A stretch of 64,000 nt of DNA from Paludibacteraceae bacterium (GTDB lineage Bacteria; Bacteroidota; Bacteroidia; Bacteroidales; Paludibacteraceae). Positions 1-10,000 of the stretch are shown here, one piece after another. How positions within the stretch are numbered: the stretch's first letter is position 1; every line of letters begins with the position of its first letter. The stretch covers positions 1 to 64,000 of the forward strand of contig JAFZPM010000048.1 of assembly GCA_017550335.1 (NCBI GenBank), in the 5' to 3' direction. Position numbers and translations under genes: made by a program. The notes under the pieces were generated by a model that was not told the DNA's origin, made no database searches, and saw only the letters and a list, made by a program, of their open reading frames with translations.

Positions 1-3000
1 GATCTCCGTCTGGTCGTAGACCGTCACCTTGATCTCCGTCTTGTTGCTCTCCGCGCCCTCCTGGCCGTTCACCATCTCCGTCTGGGTCACGTAGTAGTAG
101 TATTCGCTCTTGCCGATGTCGCCCGCGCGCATGTTCGTCGTAGGCGCCGGTCCCTCGTCCCCTGACAGGTGGAGGTCGGTGTAGTTCCCCCTGTCGCCGT
201 TGCCGTACCATTTCAGCACGTACGTCGCGTTTGGCTTGATCGTCATGTCCGGCTTCGTCGTCAGCTTGTCCGAAGCGTCCCCCTTGCAGTAGACGTAGTC
301 CGTCGGGTTCGGCTTAGGCGCGTCGCTGATGAGGACAGGGACGAGCGTGCCCTCGCTCAGGCAACCGTCCACCTCCTGCTTCACGCAGTAGCTCAGCTCC
401 TGGTCGTTGCCCGCCGCAACAGCCGGGTCGACCTTCGGTGTCGGGGCGGTCTTCCCGTTGCCCACCTTCGTCTCGCAGTCGTCCTCGTACCACCACAGCT
501 TCAGCGTGCTCGCGTAGTCCGTGATCGCCTCGTTCTCGCTCTGCTCCATCAGGTTCTTGTCGAAGGTGCCGTTCTCCGCGTCCGCCTTCATGTAGGTAAC
601 CTGGCTCGTCTCAAGCGCCGGAACGTAGGTCACCTCGACCTCCCATGACACCGGCTCGCCCTTGCAGACCTCCTGGTTCTTGTTGTTTATCGTGTAGGTC
701 TGGTAGACCTTGTACTCGTACTTCGTCGTCTTCTTCACGTCCGTGTCGACCTTCGGTGTCGTCGTGCTCTCGCTGCCTCCGTCAACACTCCATACCATCT
801 CGTCGGCGTAGAAGCTCTTGCTCTCGTCCTTCTTCTCCTTGGCGACCAAGGCCATCGCCTTATCGCCGGAGCAGTAGTGGTAAGTGTTGCCCGTCGTGTC
901 AGGCTTCTCCACCCCAACGACCGTCACCTTGACCGTCTGAAGCTTGCTCTCAGGGTACGGGGATACCGTGCTCTTCTGCGTCACGTAGTACTCGTACACG
1001 CCCGGCTCGTCCGTCTTCACGTCCATCGCCGTCTCGCTCCCGTTCCCGTCCGGCGTCACCTTCTTGTCGTACCACAGCAGCTTGTAGATGTCGTCCGTCG
1101 TGCTTACCAGGTCGTTCAGGTCCACCGGCGAGTTCTGGCAGACTACGGTGTCAAGCACCACCGGCAATGGAGAAGAACTAACCGTCACATGCACTTTGAC
1201 GGCAGGGCCCTCACAACCAAACTCATTCACCTGACGCACAAAGAAATAGTACGTGGAATCCACATCCCGGGAGACGAAAGGCTCATCAGAACTCCAACCA
1301 GAGGCAGGAGCCTGAGAGGTCGTTTCATCCGTCTCGACCCACTCCAACGTGTGGTCGGTCTCCGCCACGGCGGCACCTGCCACGGAAGCCACGCTACCCG
1401 CCTCCATCACGAAGCTCAGGGAAGGGTTAGTGACACCAGGCTCACCTGGAATAGGCTTCAGGATAAACTGATAAGCATTATCCGAATTGTCGCAATAGCC
1501 AGTAGCCGTACCAGAAAGCAGTACAGCCTTCGTCTTGGTAGGAGACTCGTTCGTCGGCAACAGGCTCTCGTCATAGACAAACTCATCGCCCGTGAAATCG
1601 TCCCCATTGTACGACCAAACGAAAGTAGCGTCATCAGGCGTTTTGCTCTTTATGGAGAAGGTAGTGACACCGCATTCCTCCTGTTTCTCGTACTCGAACT
1701 CCACTTTTTTCTTCACATCGATCTCATACTTGCGTTTACCCTGACAACCAGCGGCCGTTTGGGCTAGGAAATAGTAGATCTCCTTCTCTTCGCTCTTATG
1801 TGCGATGGTATAAGAGAGGTTACCCTTATCATCGGAGAGGGCCACCACAGGTTTGCCGTCACCATCCGACCATCCCCAAGCGACCACCTCCTTGAAGTCA
1901 AGGGAAGAAGGAGCGTTCAGGAGCACCTCATCCTCCACGCAAGCAGAGGTTTGGAAAGTGGCGCCGAGGTCCAAATCGCCCGAGCGGGTAATAGTGAAAG
2001 GCTCCGTGATGGAGTAGTTACGGCAAGCGTCCTCATAATCCGCCTTATTCGGATTAGACACGAACTCGTCCAGCACATCCGGTGTGGCGACCACCACACG
2101 GAACTGCATCTTATCCTCAGCGTAATCCTTTGTATTGATCGTAAACTCATTATGATCCTCCAGACCGGAGATATTCTTCCAAGTCTTTCCCTCATCCCCA
2201 CTATATTGGAAGAGGAATTTGTGAAGGCCTCCGAAGAAATTCTCCAGCATGGCACTCACAGGCGCATCGATCGTGAAGTCCATATCCGAACAGATGGTGG
2301 AATCCTTTGCGAAGGTGGAGATATCAGAGTATGCCTCCAAGGAAGGCGGTGAGCAGACCATGAACTTGATATCATCCAAGATGAGGTCATTACCATCACG
2401 CCAGTACGAATCGTTGTTCATCGAGTTAGAACCATTCGTACTCAGCACTTGAATCTTGACGCTACGAGTACCGGATCCATCCAACAGGAATTGACCCTTG
2501 ATAGGCAACCATCCCCCATTATTCTTAGCCTCCACATCAGCCATCTCGTACAGCAAGGTTCCGTCCTGAGAATCGATCACCCTCACGGTCACGATCGGGT
2601 TGGTGGAAGTACCGCCACTAAGGTTTGCGATCCATGTCTCGAAGAAGACATCCTTTCCCGTACACACATCCGGGAACTCAGCCTCGAAGACCACACCCGT
2701 GAAGAAATAATCCACATTGATGAAAAGAGCACCACCGTTCGATTCGCCCGTGATCAGAGAGGTATGGTCTGTCGTGACCGCCCTCATCCAATTCGCGTTC
2801 TGATTAGCGTCTTGGGTGGTGTAATAGCCCGTAGGAGTAGGCGTGATGATAGCATAAAAACCATCATTTATCTGACCATCGGCAGACTGGCCGCTTTTGC
2901 AGTCTTTGCATTTCGAGCCACTTCCATCGTCAAACGTGTTACCCGGCAAATCGTATGAGACATCCGCCCTGTATACAGGCCATGTGGATGGTGTGGTCGA

Positions 3001-4059
3001 GACATTACCGTCCCTGTCCACGTAAGTATGCTTTCCCGTGAAATGACCGAAGGTCTCCCATAGAAGAGTTCTTCTGGAAGCCGGTTTGCCATTCACCTCA
3101 CAGCACATGATGCTCTTCACCTCCAATTCGTTGGAAGGCGTGCCATCCACCAAGCAACGGAAGACCTCATCTTCCTTCATCTCATACAAGAGGCTCTTCG
3201 ACGTACCGATTTCCTTCCAAGAACCGCCATCCCTCCGCTGCCAAGAGTAGGTTTTCGCGTTATACTCCTTGTCAAGGGAAAGCAGTGTCTGCTCGCCCTT
3301 GCAGGCCTCCAAGCCCTGGCTGGAAGAGATATGAGGGTCGAATGTACCCTCGACGGTGATTTTAGTGATACCGATCGCATACCCCTTCTCCTTCCCCGAA
3401 TAAGGGAAAAGGAAAGAGATGTCCATATCCTTCGTCTGCACCGTACCCGTGATCTTCACGGTCTGTTTACGCTGCGTCGCCGTCGTTGAGACGTTGCCGG
3501 CGTTACCGATATCCGTGTCATACACGGAAGAACCATAAGAATTAGGATTGATCGACAACTTAAAGCCCAAAGGGTTGCCGACCGTCAGTGTAGAGTTCAG
3601 CGCATAATACTCGACCGTGATGGTGAAAGTAGTCCCCACCTTCATTCCACTGACTTTGTAGTTGAAGAAAGAGGTCATGCTCTCCATCGTACCGGCATAC
3701 TGGACGACGCACATATACTCATCCGTCTCCAGATAGTCCGGATTCAGCGTACTCGGATTATTTGTCACACAATAGACATAATCCAGTTTTCCGCCAGTTC
3801 CCGACCTATAGTTTTTCCCGTCACCCGAATAAGCGGCTGTTGTGGAGAGCACATTACCGGATATACCCTCCTGAACCACAGAGTTCAGGTCCCATGGAAT
3901 GGAATCCCCGGGATAGACATACGGAGAGAAGTCCGTCTGCGCGACCACCGCCGCATAGGCACTGAAACCGAACGGAACACAAGTCCATAGCACCATCAGC
4001 GCGACAGACCTGCAATATTGATATAACTTTCCCGTTTTCATATCATAATAATTTTTCAT
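1..4059 (-). CDS. Giant secreted Ig-like repeat protein (C-terminus beyond left edge)
   Basis: The minus-strand frame is open from an ATG at 4059 to base 1, giving 1353 residues with no stop. Residues 7-34 form a signal peptide (basic MKTGKLYQ start, hydrophobic core ending near SAYA). A second in-frame ATG lies at 4041. The middle (about residues 250-700) has beta-rich modules with lines such as 'ACKGEQTLLSLD'. From about residue 968 on there are four tandem modules of about 95 residues with patterns like 'YCSGDKA', 'YCKGDAS', 'LLWYDKK' and 'YYYYVTQ'. These match the Ig_7 (CHU_C-associated Ig-like) domain of Bacteroidetes cell-surface proteins. By analogy the missing end would carry a T9SS sorting domain, but that is inference. 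Codon use changes sharply near base 1150 (see findings). The promoter is at 4126-4156. Confidence 0.85.
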   Translation of the reverse strand, partial: MKNYYDMKTGKLYQYCRSVALMVLWTCVPFGFSAYAAVVAQTDFSPYVYPGDSIPWDLNSVVQEGISGNVLSTTAAYSGDGKNYRSGTGGKLDYVYCVTNNPSTLNPDYLETDEYMCVVQYAGTMESMTSFFNYKVSGMKVGTTFTITVEYYALNSTLTVGNPLGFKLSINPNSYGSSVYDTDIGNAGNVSTTATQRKQTVKITGTVQTKDMDISFLFPYSGKEKGYAIGITKITVEGTFDPHISSSQGLEACKGEQTLLSLDKEYNAKTYSWQRRDGGSWKEIGTSKSLLYEMKEDEVFRCLVDGTPSNELEVKSIMCCEVNGKPASRRTLLWETFGHFTGKHTYVDRDGNVSTTPSTWPVYRADVSYDLPGNTFDDGSGSKCKDCKSGQSADGQINDGFYAIITPTPTGYYTTQDANQNANWMRAVTTDHTSLITGESNGGALFINVDYFFTGVVFEAEFPDVCTGKDVFFETWIANLSGGTSTNPIVTVRVIDSQDGTLLYEMADVEAKNNGGWLPIKGQFLLDGSGTRSVKIQVLSTNGSNSMNNDSYWRDGNDLILDDIKFMVCSPPSLEAYSDISTFAKDSTICSDMDFTIDAPVSAMLENFFGGLHKFLFQYSGDEGKTWKNISGLEDHNEFTINTKDYAEDKMQFRVVVATPDVLDEFVSNPNKADYEDACRNYSITEPFTITRSGDLDLGATFQTSACVEDEVLLNAPSSLDFKEVVAWGWSDGDGKPVVALSDDKGNLSYTIAHKSEEKEIYYFLAQTAAGCQGKRKYEIDVKKKVEFEYEKQEECGVTTFSIKSKTPDDATFVWSYNGDDFTGDEFVYDESLLPTNESPTKTKAVLLSGTATGYCDNSDNAYQFILKPIPGEPGVTNPSLSFVMEAGSVASVAGAAVAETDHTLEWVETDETTSQAPASGWSSDEPFVSRDVDSTYYFFVRQVNEFGCEGPAVKVHVTVSSSPLPVVLDTVVCQNSPVDLNDLVSTTDDIYKLLWYDKKVTPDGNGSETAMDVKTDEPGVYEYYVTQKSTVSPYPESKLQTVKVTVVGVEKPDTTGNTYHYCSGDKAMALVAKEKKDESKSFYADEMVWSVDGGSESTTTPKVDTDVKKTTKYEYKVYQTYTINNKNQEVCKGEPVSWEVEVTYVPALETSQVTYMKADAENGTFDKNLMEQSENEAITDYASTLKLWWYEDDCETKVGNGKTAPTPKVDPAVAAGNDQELSYCVKQEVDGCLSEGTLVPVLISDAPKPNPTDYVYCKGDASDKLTTKPDMTIKPNATYVLKWYGNGDRGNYTDLHLSGDEGPAPTTNMRAGDIGKSEYYYYVTQTEMVNGQEGAESNKTEIKVTVYDQTEI

Positions 4060-4125
4060 TTCACAATAGATGCAAATACCCTATTCCCTATTATCCGTAC
4101 ACAATACAATAAATTCATACCCGTA

Positions 4126-4156
4126 CAAATATAAACAAAATATTCAGGAAAAGAAA
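4126..4156 (-). promoter_or_regulatory. Bacteroidetes-type promoter of the giant Ig-like gene
   Basis: On the minus strand a TATATTTG -7 box (4133 to 4126) follows a TTTC -33-like element (4156 to 4153) by 19 nt. This fits the Bacteroidetes TTTG-N19-21-TAnnTTTG consensus with one mismatch. It implies a leader of about 60 nt before the ATG at 4059. Confidence 0.6.
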
Positions 4157-4412
4157 CATTTACACCAAATAAAAAGAAGTTCATAACCTATCAGGGAGTG
4201 GAAGAGCATTAAAAATGTTCACGGGAAACATGTTTCATGAAAAATGTCGATTCAATGGTCAAAACCGGAACTCTTCGGGAAACACGCCCAACATTCCACG
4301 CCGCATAAAAGCACATCCCCTTCGCCCTTTCGATCTCCTCAGCGCTTTTCACACATCTCATACAAACAAAAATCCCTCGCAAATATCACATTTACAAGGG
4401 ACTGATTTTCTG
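4157..4412. other. Intergenic stretch with no recognised gene
   Basis: This AT-rich spacer lies between the promoter of the giant Ig-like gene and tRNA-Leu. I see no coding pattern. Around 4214-4245 there are two near-repeats resembling half of a ParB-binding site, but neither is a full palindrome. Confidence 0.5.
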
Positions 4413-4496
4413 TACCCAGACCCGGGGTCGAACCGGGATGGAAGTGAATCCACTGGTGTTTGAGACCAGCGCGTCTACCGATTCCGCCATCTGGGC
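4413..4496 (-). tRNA. tRNA-Leu (anticodon CAA)
   Basis: The minus strand folds as a class II tRNA. The acceptor GCCCAGA pairs with TCTGGGT (ending G-U). The anticodon arm is CTGGT-CTCAAAC-ACCAG with anticodon CAA. There is a long variable arm and a T-loop TTCGACC. The discriminator is A at 4413 and CCA is not encoded, which is usual in this phylum. It reads UUG codons. Confidence 0.93.
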
Positions 4497-4528
4497 AAAT
4501 TGTCGAACCATCGTTCTCAATTGCGGTG

Positions 4529-4557
4529 CAAAGATAGTGGTTTTTCTCGACTTCCAA
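4529..4557 (-). promoter_or_regulatory. Promoter of tRNA-Leu
   Basis: The minus strand shows TTG (4557-4555), an 18-nt spacer and a TATCTTTG -7 box (4536-4529), about 33 nt upstream of the tRNA 5' end. Confidence 0.65.
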
Positions 4558-4769
4558 GCATACAAATCCTATTTTTTTCACTTTTTACGGATAATATATT
4601 TTAACCCGCTGTGAATCAGAGCAAAAATTTTTCCAAGCAAAAGCAATGATCCGTTAAGACACACCATGGAGCGGTATTCACTTAGGAATATGCGGGGCTG
4701 AGGAGACTATTCTATTGACAATTAAAAATTTCACGGATAAAACTTTCAATTTTATTTCACATACAAAAC
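4558..4769. other. Intergenic region between divergent promoters
   Basis: This is an AT-rich spacer separating the tRNA-Leu promoter from the manC promoter. I see no open frame or hairpin of note. Confidence 0.45.
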
Positions 4770-4799
4770 TTGAGTTATTAAAGAAAAATACTAATTTTG
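4770..4799 (+). promoter_or_regulatory. Promoter of the mannose-1-phosphate guanylyltransferase gene
   Basis: TTG at 4770-4772, exactly 19 nt of spacer, then TAATTTTG at 4792-4799. This is a good match to the Bacteroidetes primary sigma factor consensus. It lies 31 nt before the ATG. Confidence 0.7.
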
Positions 4800-4829
4800 T
4801 GCGCTGACTACAATTTAAAGAAATAAATA

Positions 4830-5909
4830 ATGAGTAACAATTATTGTGTAATAATGGCAGGTGGTGTCGGAAGCCGTTTCTGGCCTTTCAGCACCAACAA
4901 TAAACCTAAACAATTCCTGGATTTCTTTGGCACAGGACGTTCATTGCTTCAAATGACATACGACCGTTTTTTGAAGGTGGTTCCTAAAGAACAGATATTC
5001 ATAGCGTCCAGTAACCAATACAAAGACCTTGTCTTGGAACAATTACCAGACCTGAAGGCGAACCAAGTATTGCTGGAACCTGCACGCAGAAACACCGCAC
5101 CTTGTATCGCCTATGCGATGCACCGTATCAAGGCGGAGAACCCGAATGCGAACATCGTAGTATCCCCTTCCGACCATCTGATCCTAAAGGAGGACGAATT
5201 CGTGCAGACAATCCTGAACGGACTGGAATACACCAGAGACCACAACGACATCCTAACGTTGGGCATCAAACCGAGCAGACCCGAAACAGGCTATGGATAC
5301 ATCCAGGTGGCGGACCTCACTTCAGACCGTAACATTCTAAAAGTAAAGACGTTCACAGAAAAGCCAAACATTGAATTGGCTAAGATATTCCTGGAAAGTG
5401 GCGATTTCTTCTGGAACTCGGGTATGTTCCTCTGGAACGTGAACACGATCATCGAGGCGTTTGACCTCTATTTGAACGAAATGAACCGTAAGTTCGAAGG
5501 TGGTGCCTCATTCTATGGCACAGACAAGGAACAGTCTTTCATCGATAGCATTTACCAATCCTGCACCAATATCTCCATCGACTACGCGATCCTCGAGAAG
5601 GCTAAGAACGTGCATGTATTGGCCGCCAACTTCGGCTGGTCAGACCTCGGCACATGGGGTTCCGTGTACGAGCATTCGGACAAGGATGCGGACAAGAACG
5701 TCACATTGAAATGCAAGACGCTCTTCTACGACAGCAAGGACAACGTCGTAGCGCTTCCTGAAGGGAAATTAGCCGTGATCCAAGGATTGGAAGGCTACAT
5801 CGTCGCTGAGGCTGACAAGGCCCTTCTGATCTGCAAGAAGGAAGAGGAACAGCACATCAGACAGTTCGTGAACGACACGAAAGTGAAGATCGGCGAGGAG
5901 TTCATATAA
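4830..5909 (+). CDS. manC: Mannose-1-phosphate guanylyltransferase (GDP-mannose synthesis)
   Basis: This 359-residue protein transfers GMP from GTP to mannose-1-phosphate to make GDP-mannose, a precursor of fucose, rhamnose and mannose in surface glycans and glycoproteins. It acts in the cytosol. The N-terminal nucleotidyltransferase signature 'GGVGSRFWPFSTNNKPKQF' lies at about residues 12-30, 'SPSDHLI' near 112-118, and 'FTEKP' and 'NSGMFLWN' follow in the order typical of the family. The length fits the single-domain bacterial enzyme, so the C-terminal isomerase domain of bifunctional ManC/AlgA is absent. It is monocistronic: its own promoter lies at 4770-4799 and a strong terminator at 5934. 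In T9SS organisms GDP-mannose also feeds general O-glycosylation, but nothing here proves that link. Confidence 0.93.
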   Translation: MSNNYCVIMAGGVGSRFWPFSTNNKPKQFLDFFGTGRSLLQMTYDRFLKVVPKEQIFIASSNQYKDLVLEQLPDLKANQVLLEPARRNTAPCIAYAMHRIKAENPNANIVVSPSDHLILKEDEFVQTILNGLEYTRDHNDILTLGIKPSRPETGYGYIQVADLTSDRNILKVKTFTEKPNIELAKIFLESGDFFWNSGMFLWNVNTIIEAFDLYLNEMNRKFEGGASFYGTDKEQSFIDSIYQSCTNISIDYAILEKAKNVHVLAANFGWSDLGTWGSVYEHSDKDADKNVTLKCKTLFYDSKDNVVALPEGKLAVIQGLEGYIVAEADKALLICKKEEEQHIRQFVNDTKVKIGEEFI

Positions 5910-5933
5910 TTGGCGGACTCCCTCACAAAACAG

Positions 5934-5980
5934 GGGAAGCCCTATTGCTCGATGATTCGGCGATAGGGCTTCCCTTTTTA
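5934..5980 (+). terminator. Intrinsic terminator between convergent manC and terC
   Basis: A perfect 12-bp stem (5934-5945 with 5963-5974, GGGAAGCCCTAT/ATAGGGCTTCCC) is followed by TTTTTA. It lies between two converging genes, so it may serve both, although the T-run is on the plus side. Confidence 0.88.
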
Positions 5981-5994
5981 TATCTCTCAAAAGA

Positions 5995-7056
5995 TTACTC
6001 TTCCACCTTCTTCGCATCCTTGACAGGGAAAAGCAAGGAAGCGACGATACTGAGCGCCAGTATGCCTAAAATGACCAACAGGGATGCGCCCGGACCAATC
6101 TCTATTCCAAAGAATGTGTTGAGCAACATCTTAACACCGATGAACGACAGCAGCACACCCAAGCCAGTCTTCAGCCTGCAGAACATATTCATCACATTGC
6201 TAAGCATGAAGAAGAGGGAACGAAGCCCCATGATGGCGAAGATGTTCGAGAAGAAGACAATGTAAGGATCCCTCGTGACGGAGAAGATGGCAGGGATGGA
6301 GTCCACCGCAAAGAGGATGTCGGAGAACTCGATGACCAAGAGCACGAGGAAAAGGGTCGTGATGAAGAGTTTTCCCCCATTGCGCACGAAAAAGTCATGT
6401 CCCTTGTAGGCCTTGTCCAACCTGAAATGTCTGGCGGCGAACTTGACGATAGGATGGTTCTCCGTATCGATCTTCTCCTCCTTCTCTTTTTCCACAAGCA
6501 TTTTCAGACCGGAGAAGATGAGCAGACCACCAAAGACAGCGAGCACCCACGTGAAGCGTTGGATAAGGGCGGAGCAGAGGAATATGAAGGAGAAACGCAG
6601 AACGATGGCTCCGATGATTCCCCAGAACAGCACCCTGTGGTAATATTTCTTCTCGACACCGAAGCTCATGAAGATCATGATCATCACGAAGATGTTATCC
6701 ACGGAGAGCATCTCCTCGATCACATAGCCTGAGAAATATTCCAGCGTGAGCGCCTTCCGGTAGAGGTGCAGGTTCACATCCAAGCCTTGCTGCGGGTCTA
6801 TCTTCAGTCCGTGTCCGTGCGAAAGGTTAAGTTCGGTGAGCCTTTCGAGCGAGTCCACACCATGGATGTATTCTCCGAAGAAGTAGATGAGTCCGCCGAA
6901 GAGCATGGCGACCGCCACCCAAACGCAGGTCCACGTCATGGATTCCTTGAATGAAACAACATGATCATCTTTATGGAATACGCCAAGGTCTAAGGCTAGT
7001 AGGAAGGAGATGATCAGCAAGAAGCCTCCGAATGAGACAAAATCATATACGTTCAT
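5995..7056 (-). CDS. TerC/Alx family integral membrane protein
   Basis: This 353-residue polytopic inner-membrane protein has about nine hydrophobic segments. The TerC signatures are clear: an acidic 'SVDNIFVMIMIF' stretch in the middle and 'VIEFSDILFAVDSIPAIF' near residue 245. The paired Asp-containing helices are the hallmark of the family, which has been linked to manganese/metal export and tellurite resistance. Which metal this one handles cannot be read here. It is the last gene of a three-gene unit: the hybrid-sensor gene ends 8 bp upstream and apbE 6 bp before that, so it is probably co-transcribed with them. Confidence 0.9.
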   Translation of the reverse strand: MNVYDFVSFGGFLLIISFLLALDLGVFHKDDHVVSFKESMTWTCVWVAVAMLFGGLIYFFGEYIHGVDSLERLTELNLSHGHGLKIDPQQGLDVNLHLYRKALTLEYFSGYVIEEMLSVDNIFVMIMIFMSFGVEKKYYHRVLFWGIIGAIVLRFSFIFLCSALIQRFTWVLAVFGGLLIFSGLKMLVEKEKEEKIDTENHPIVKFAARHFRLDKAYKGHDFFVRNGGKLFITTLFLVLLVIEFSDILFAVDSIPAIFSVTRDPYIVFFSNIFAIMGLRSLFFMLSNVMNMFCRLKTGLGVLLSFIGVKMLLNTFFGIEIGPGASLLVILGILALSIVASLLFPVKDAKKVEE

Positions 7057-7064
7057 AATCTTTT

Positions 7065-10000
7065 TTATTTTTTACGGTTCTTATATTCTGTTGGGGTAAC
7101 CCCATATTTCTGTTTGAAGCAACGGCTGAAGTAGCGCGAGTCGGACATGCCGATCATGTAGGTGATCTGCGTCATGTTGTAGTCGCTGTTGTCGATCAGG
7201 TCCGCCGCATGGGAGAGGCGAGTCTCGCGGATGAACTCCATCGGTGTGAGGCCTACGAGCGCCTTGACCTTGGATGTGAGGTTCCACTTGCCTATCTTAA
7301 GCTCGTTCTGCAGGTCGTCCACGGAGAAGTCGCTGTTGTCCATGTTTTTGTTGATGATATCCACGATGGAGCGCATGAAGGCGTCGTCCTTCGGAGCGAG
7401 CGGTTCTTCCTGCTCTGTGGCGGTGTTCGCATCGTTTTTCGCATCGTCCTTTGCCCCGTCATCGACTGTTAACCTATTGCCTATCAGGTTGTTTTTATAT
7501 TTCTCCTGCCACTTCTCCCTCTCCGAAAGGATATTGTCTATCCTAGCCTCCAGATACGCCATGCTGAACGGTTTGGTGATATAATCGTTCGCACCGATCT
7601 TCAGGCACTCTATCTTGCTCTGCATGTCCGTTTTAGCGGTCAATAGGATGATAGGGATATGGGAGGTTTGCTCGTTCTCCCTGATTTTCCTCACCATCTC
7701 CATACCATCCATCACAGGCATCATGATGTCGGTGAGGATGAAGTCCGGCAACTCCCTTTGCGCGGCTTCCAGACCCTGCTCTCCGTTCGCGGCCTCAACA
7801 ATGAGGAAGCGTTTCCCTAATACGGAACGCAGGAATTCCCTGAGTTGTTCATTATCCTCCACGATCAACAGTTTAGGCTGTTCATGCATACCCGCATCGA
7901 GTGCGTTCCCTTTCGAATCCGTTTCAGCGGCATGCGGTGTGCCCTTGGTCTCGTCATTGATGACAATGTCCACCGTGTTATCGAAATGGTCCACACCTGG
8001 TTTCAAGCGGATAGAGAAGGTGGTACCCACGTTCGGTTCGCTCTCCACGCTCACGCTAGCCTTGTGGAGGTCCACAATCTCCTTGACGAGGGAGAGTCCG
8101 ATGCCCGTTCCGCTCTGCTTGGTAAGGGAGAAGTTCTGCAACGTGGTGTATCGTTCGAAGATGATGGAGAGCTTATCCTTCGGCATTCCGCAACCTTTGT
8201 CAGCCACCTCGATGACGCCCTCTCCGTTGTCCAAGTAGGTACGCACGGAGACCGCTTTCCCGTCAGGTGTGAACTTGAACGCGTTCGACAGCAGGTTGAA
8301 GATGATGGTGTCTATCTTATCCCTGTCCACCCAGAAAGTGGCCCCATTGGTCTCGTCATTGACGGTGAAAGTGATTTGCCGGTTACCCGCCAATTTGAGG
8401 AAGGTAGAGCTGCAGGATGCGATGAATTCGCCCAAGCGGGTCTGTTCCACCCGTAGCCGCATCTTATTGCTCTGGATCTTCCGGAAATCCATGATCTGGT
8501 TCATCATTCGGAGCATTCTGTTCGTGTTGGTTCTGACAACCTCCAATTGGTCTCTGTCTTCAGGGCGGAGCGTCCCATTCTCCAACACATTTTCCAATGG
8601 TCCGTTGATGAGTGTGAGCGGTGTGCGCAATTCGTGGGAGATATCCGTGAAGAACTGCAGTTTGGAGTCTGATATCTCCTGTTCCATCTTCATCTTGGTC
8701 TTGGAGCGGTAGACGGATGCAGAGGCAAGGATGATCAGGGCAACGATTAACGCATAGATCAAATAGGCCCAACCCGTTTCCCAGAAGGAAGGGAGCACCA
8801 CGATCTTCATCTCACGGATGTTGTCGTACCAGATGCCCTCGCTGTTGGTTGACTTGACGAGGAAGGTATATTCTCCCTTAGGCAGGTTCGTGTAAGTGGC
8901 GAGCCGCTGGTTGCCCACGTAGTTCCATTCATTCTCGAACGGTTTGAGCATGTAAGCGTATTGGATATGCTCCGAATATCTGTAGTCGAGTGCGGCATAG
9001 CCGATGGAGAAGACAGACTGGTTATGCTTCAAGGTGATCTTCTCCAGGTAATCGGCGGATATCTGCACGACAGAGTTCGGCTCCTGGATGTTCTGTTCCT
9101 TGTTGAAGAGGAGGAAACGGGTGAATACGATATCCGGCATATAATCCACCGTTTTGATTGACTGCGGGTTGAAGTACATATAGCCCGAATTGGTGGCGGT
9201 GGAGATGAGTCCGGAGTGTCTCCTCACGATTTTCCCTCCCGCGATGTCGGAGCAACGGAAGCCTTGGAACTGGGCGAAGGACTCCGTGGTCTGCTTTTCC
9301 GTATCGAATTTGATGATAGCCTCCTCCGTCAGGATCCACAGGTTGTCTTGCGCATCATCCACGATGTTGTAGAGCAAGTCGGAAGGGAAGCGGTTATTGC
9401 TGCGGTTGAACGGCTCGAACTCAGGCGTTTGGAAGAGTATGAATTCGCTTTTCAGGCGGAAGAGTCCTCCTCCGAAAGAGGCCAGCCAGATATTCCCCTT
9501 CTCGTTCTGGAAGATATCATAGATGCAACTATTGGGCAGGTTGGTGTTCTCCGTGTTATAGAAGAAGAATCTGATCTCTTCCGGTTTCTCGAAGTCGGAG
9601 GAGAAGATGGTAAGGCCCTCGCTGGAGCCCAGCCACACATTGCCGTTCTTGTCCTCCATGAGGGAGTGGGACTTCTCCACGGTCGGAGGGTAGTTGAACT
9701 TGAGGGCGTTCTCCTTATGGATGAATCGGTAGCCCTCCTCCGTCTGTAGCAGCAGGTGTAGGCCTCCTTCCGGGGAAGCCAACCAAAGGTGTCCTTTGGA
9801 GTCCTCCAATATGTTAGCGAAGTAATGGGACAGTGGTTGGAACTCCGGCTCCGTCGCCTGGCATTTCTTGATGGAGAATCGATTCTTCCCCTGCTCCGTC
9901 ATTTCGAGGAGGAATTGGTCCGTCGCGACCCAGAAATTCCCCCTTCTGCCTTGGTGGATGGCGGATATATTGCCGAAGTACGCCTTTTCGCTGACGACAT

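Noticed and set aside
169..3965. Plus-strand frames across the left-end region
   Set aside because: They are antisense shadows of the G/C-ending codons in the minus-strand giant gene. Their Arg/Val/Leu-rich compositions show no domains.
4214..4245. Two near-repeats resembling a ParB (parS) site
   Set aside because: Only 11-12 of 16 positions match the consensus and neither is a proper palindrome. No par genes are nearby.
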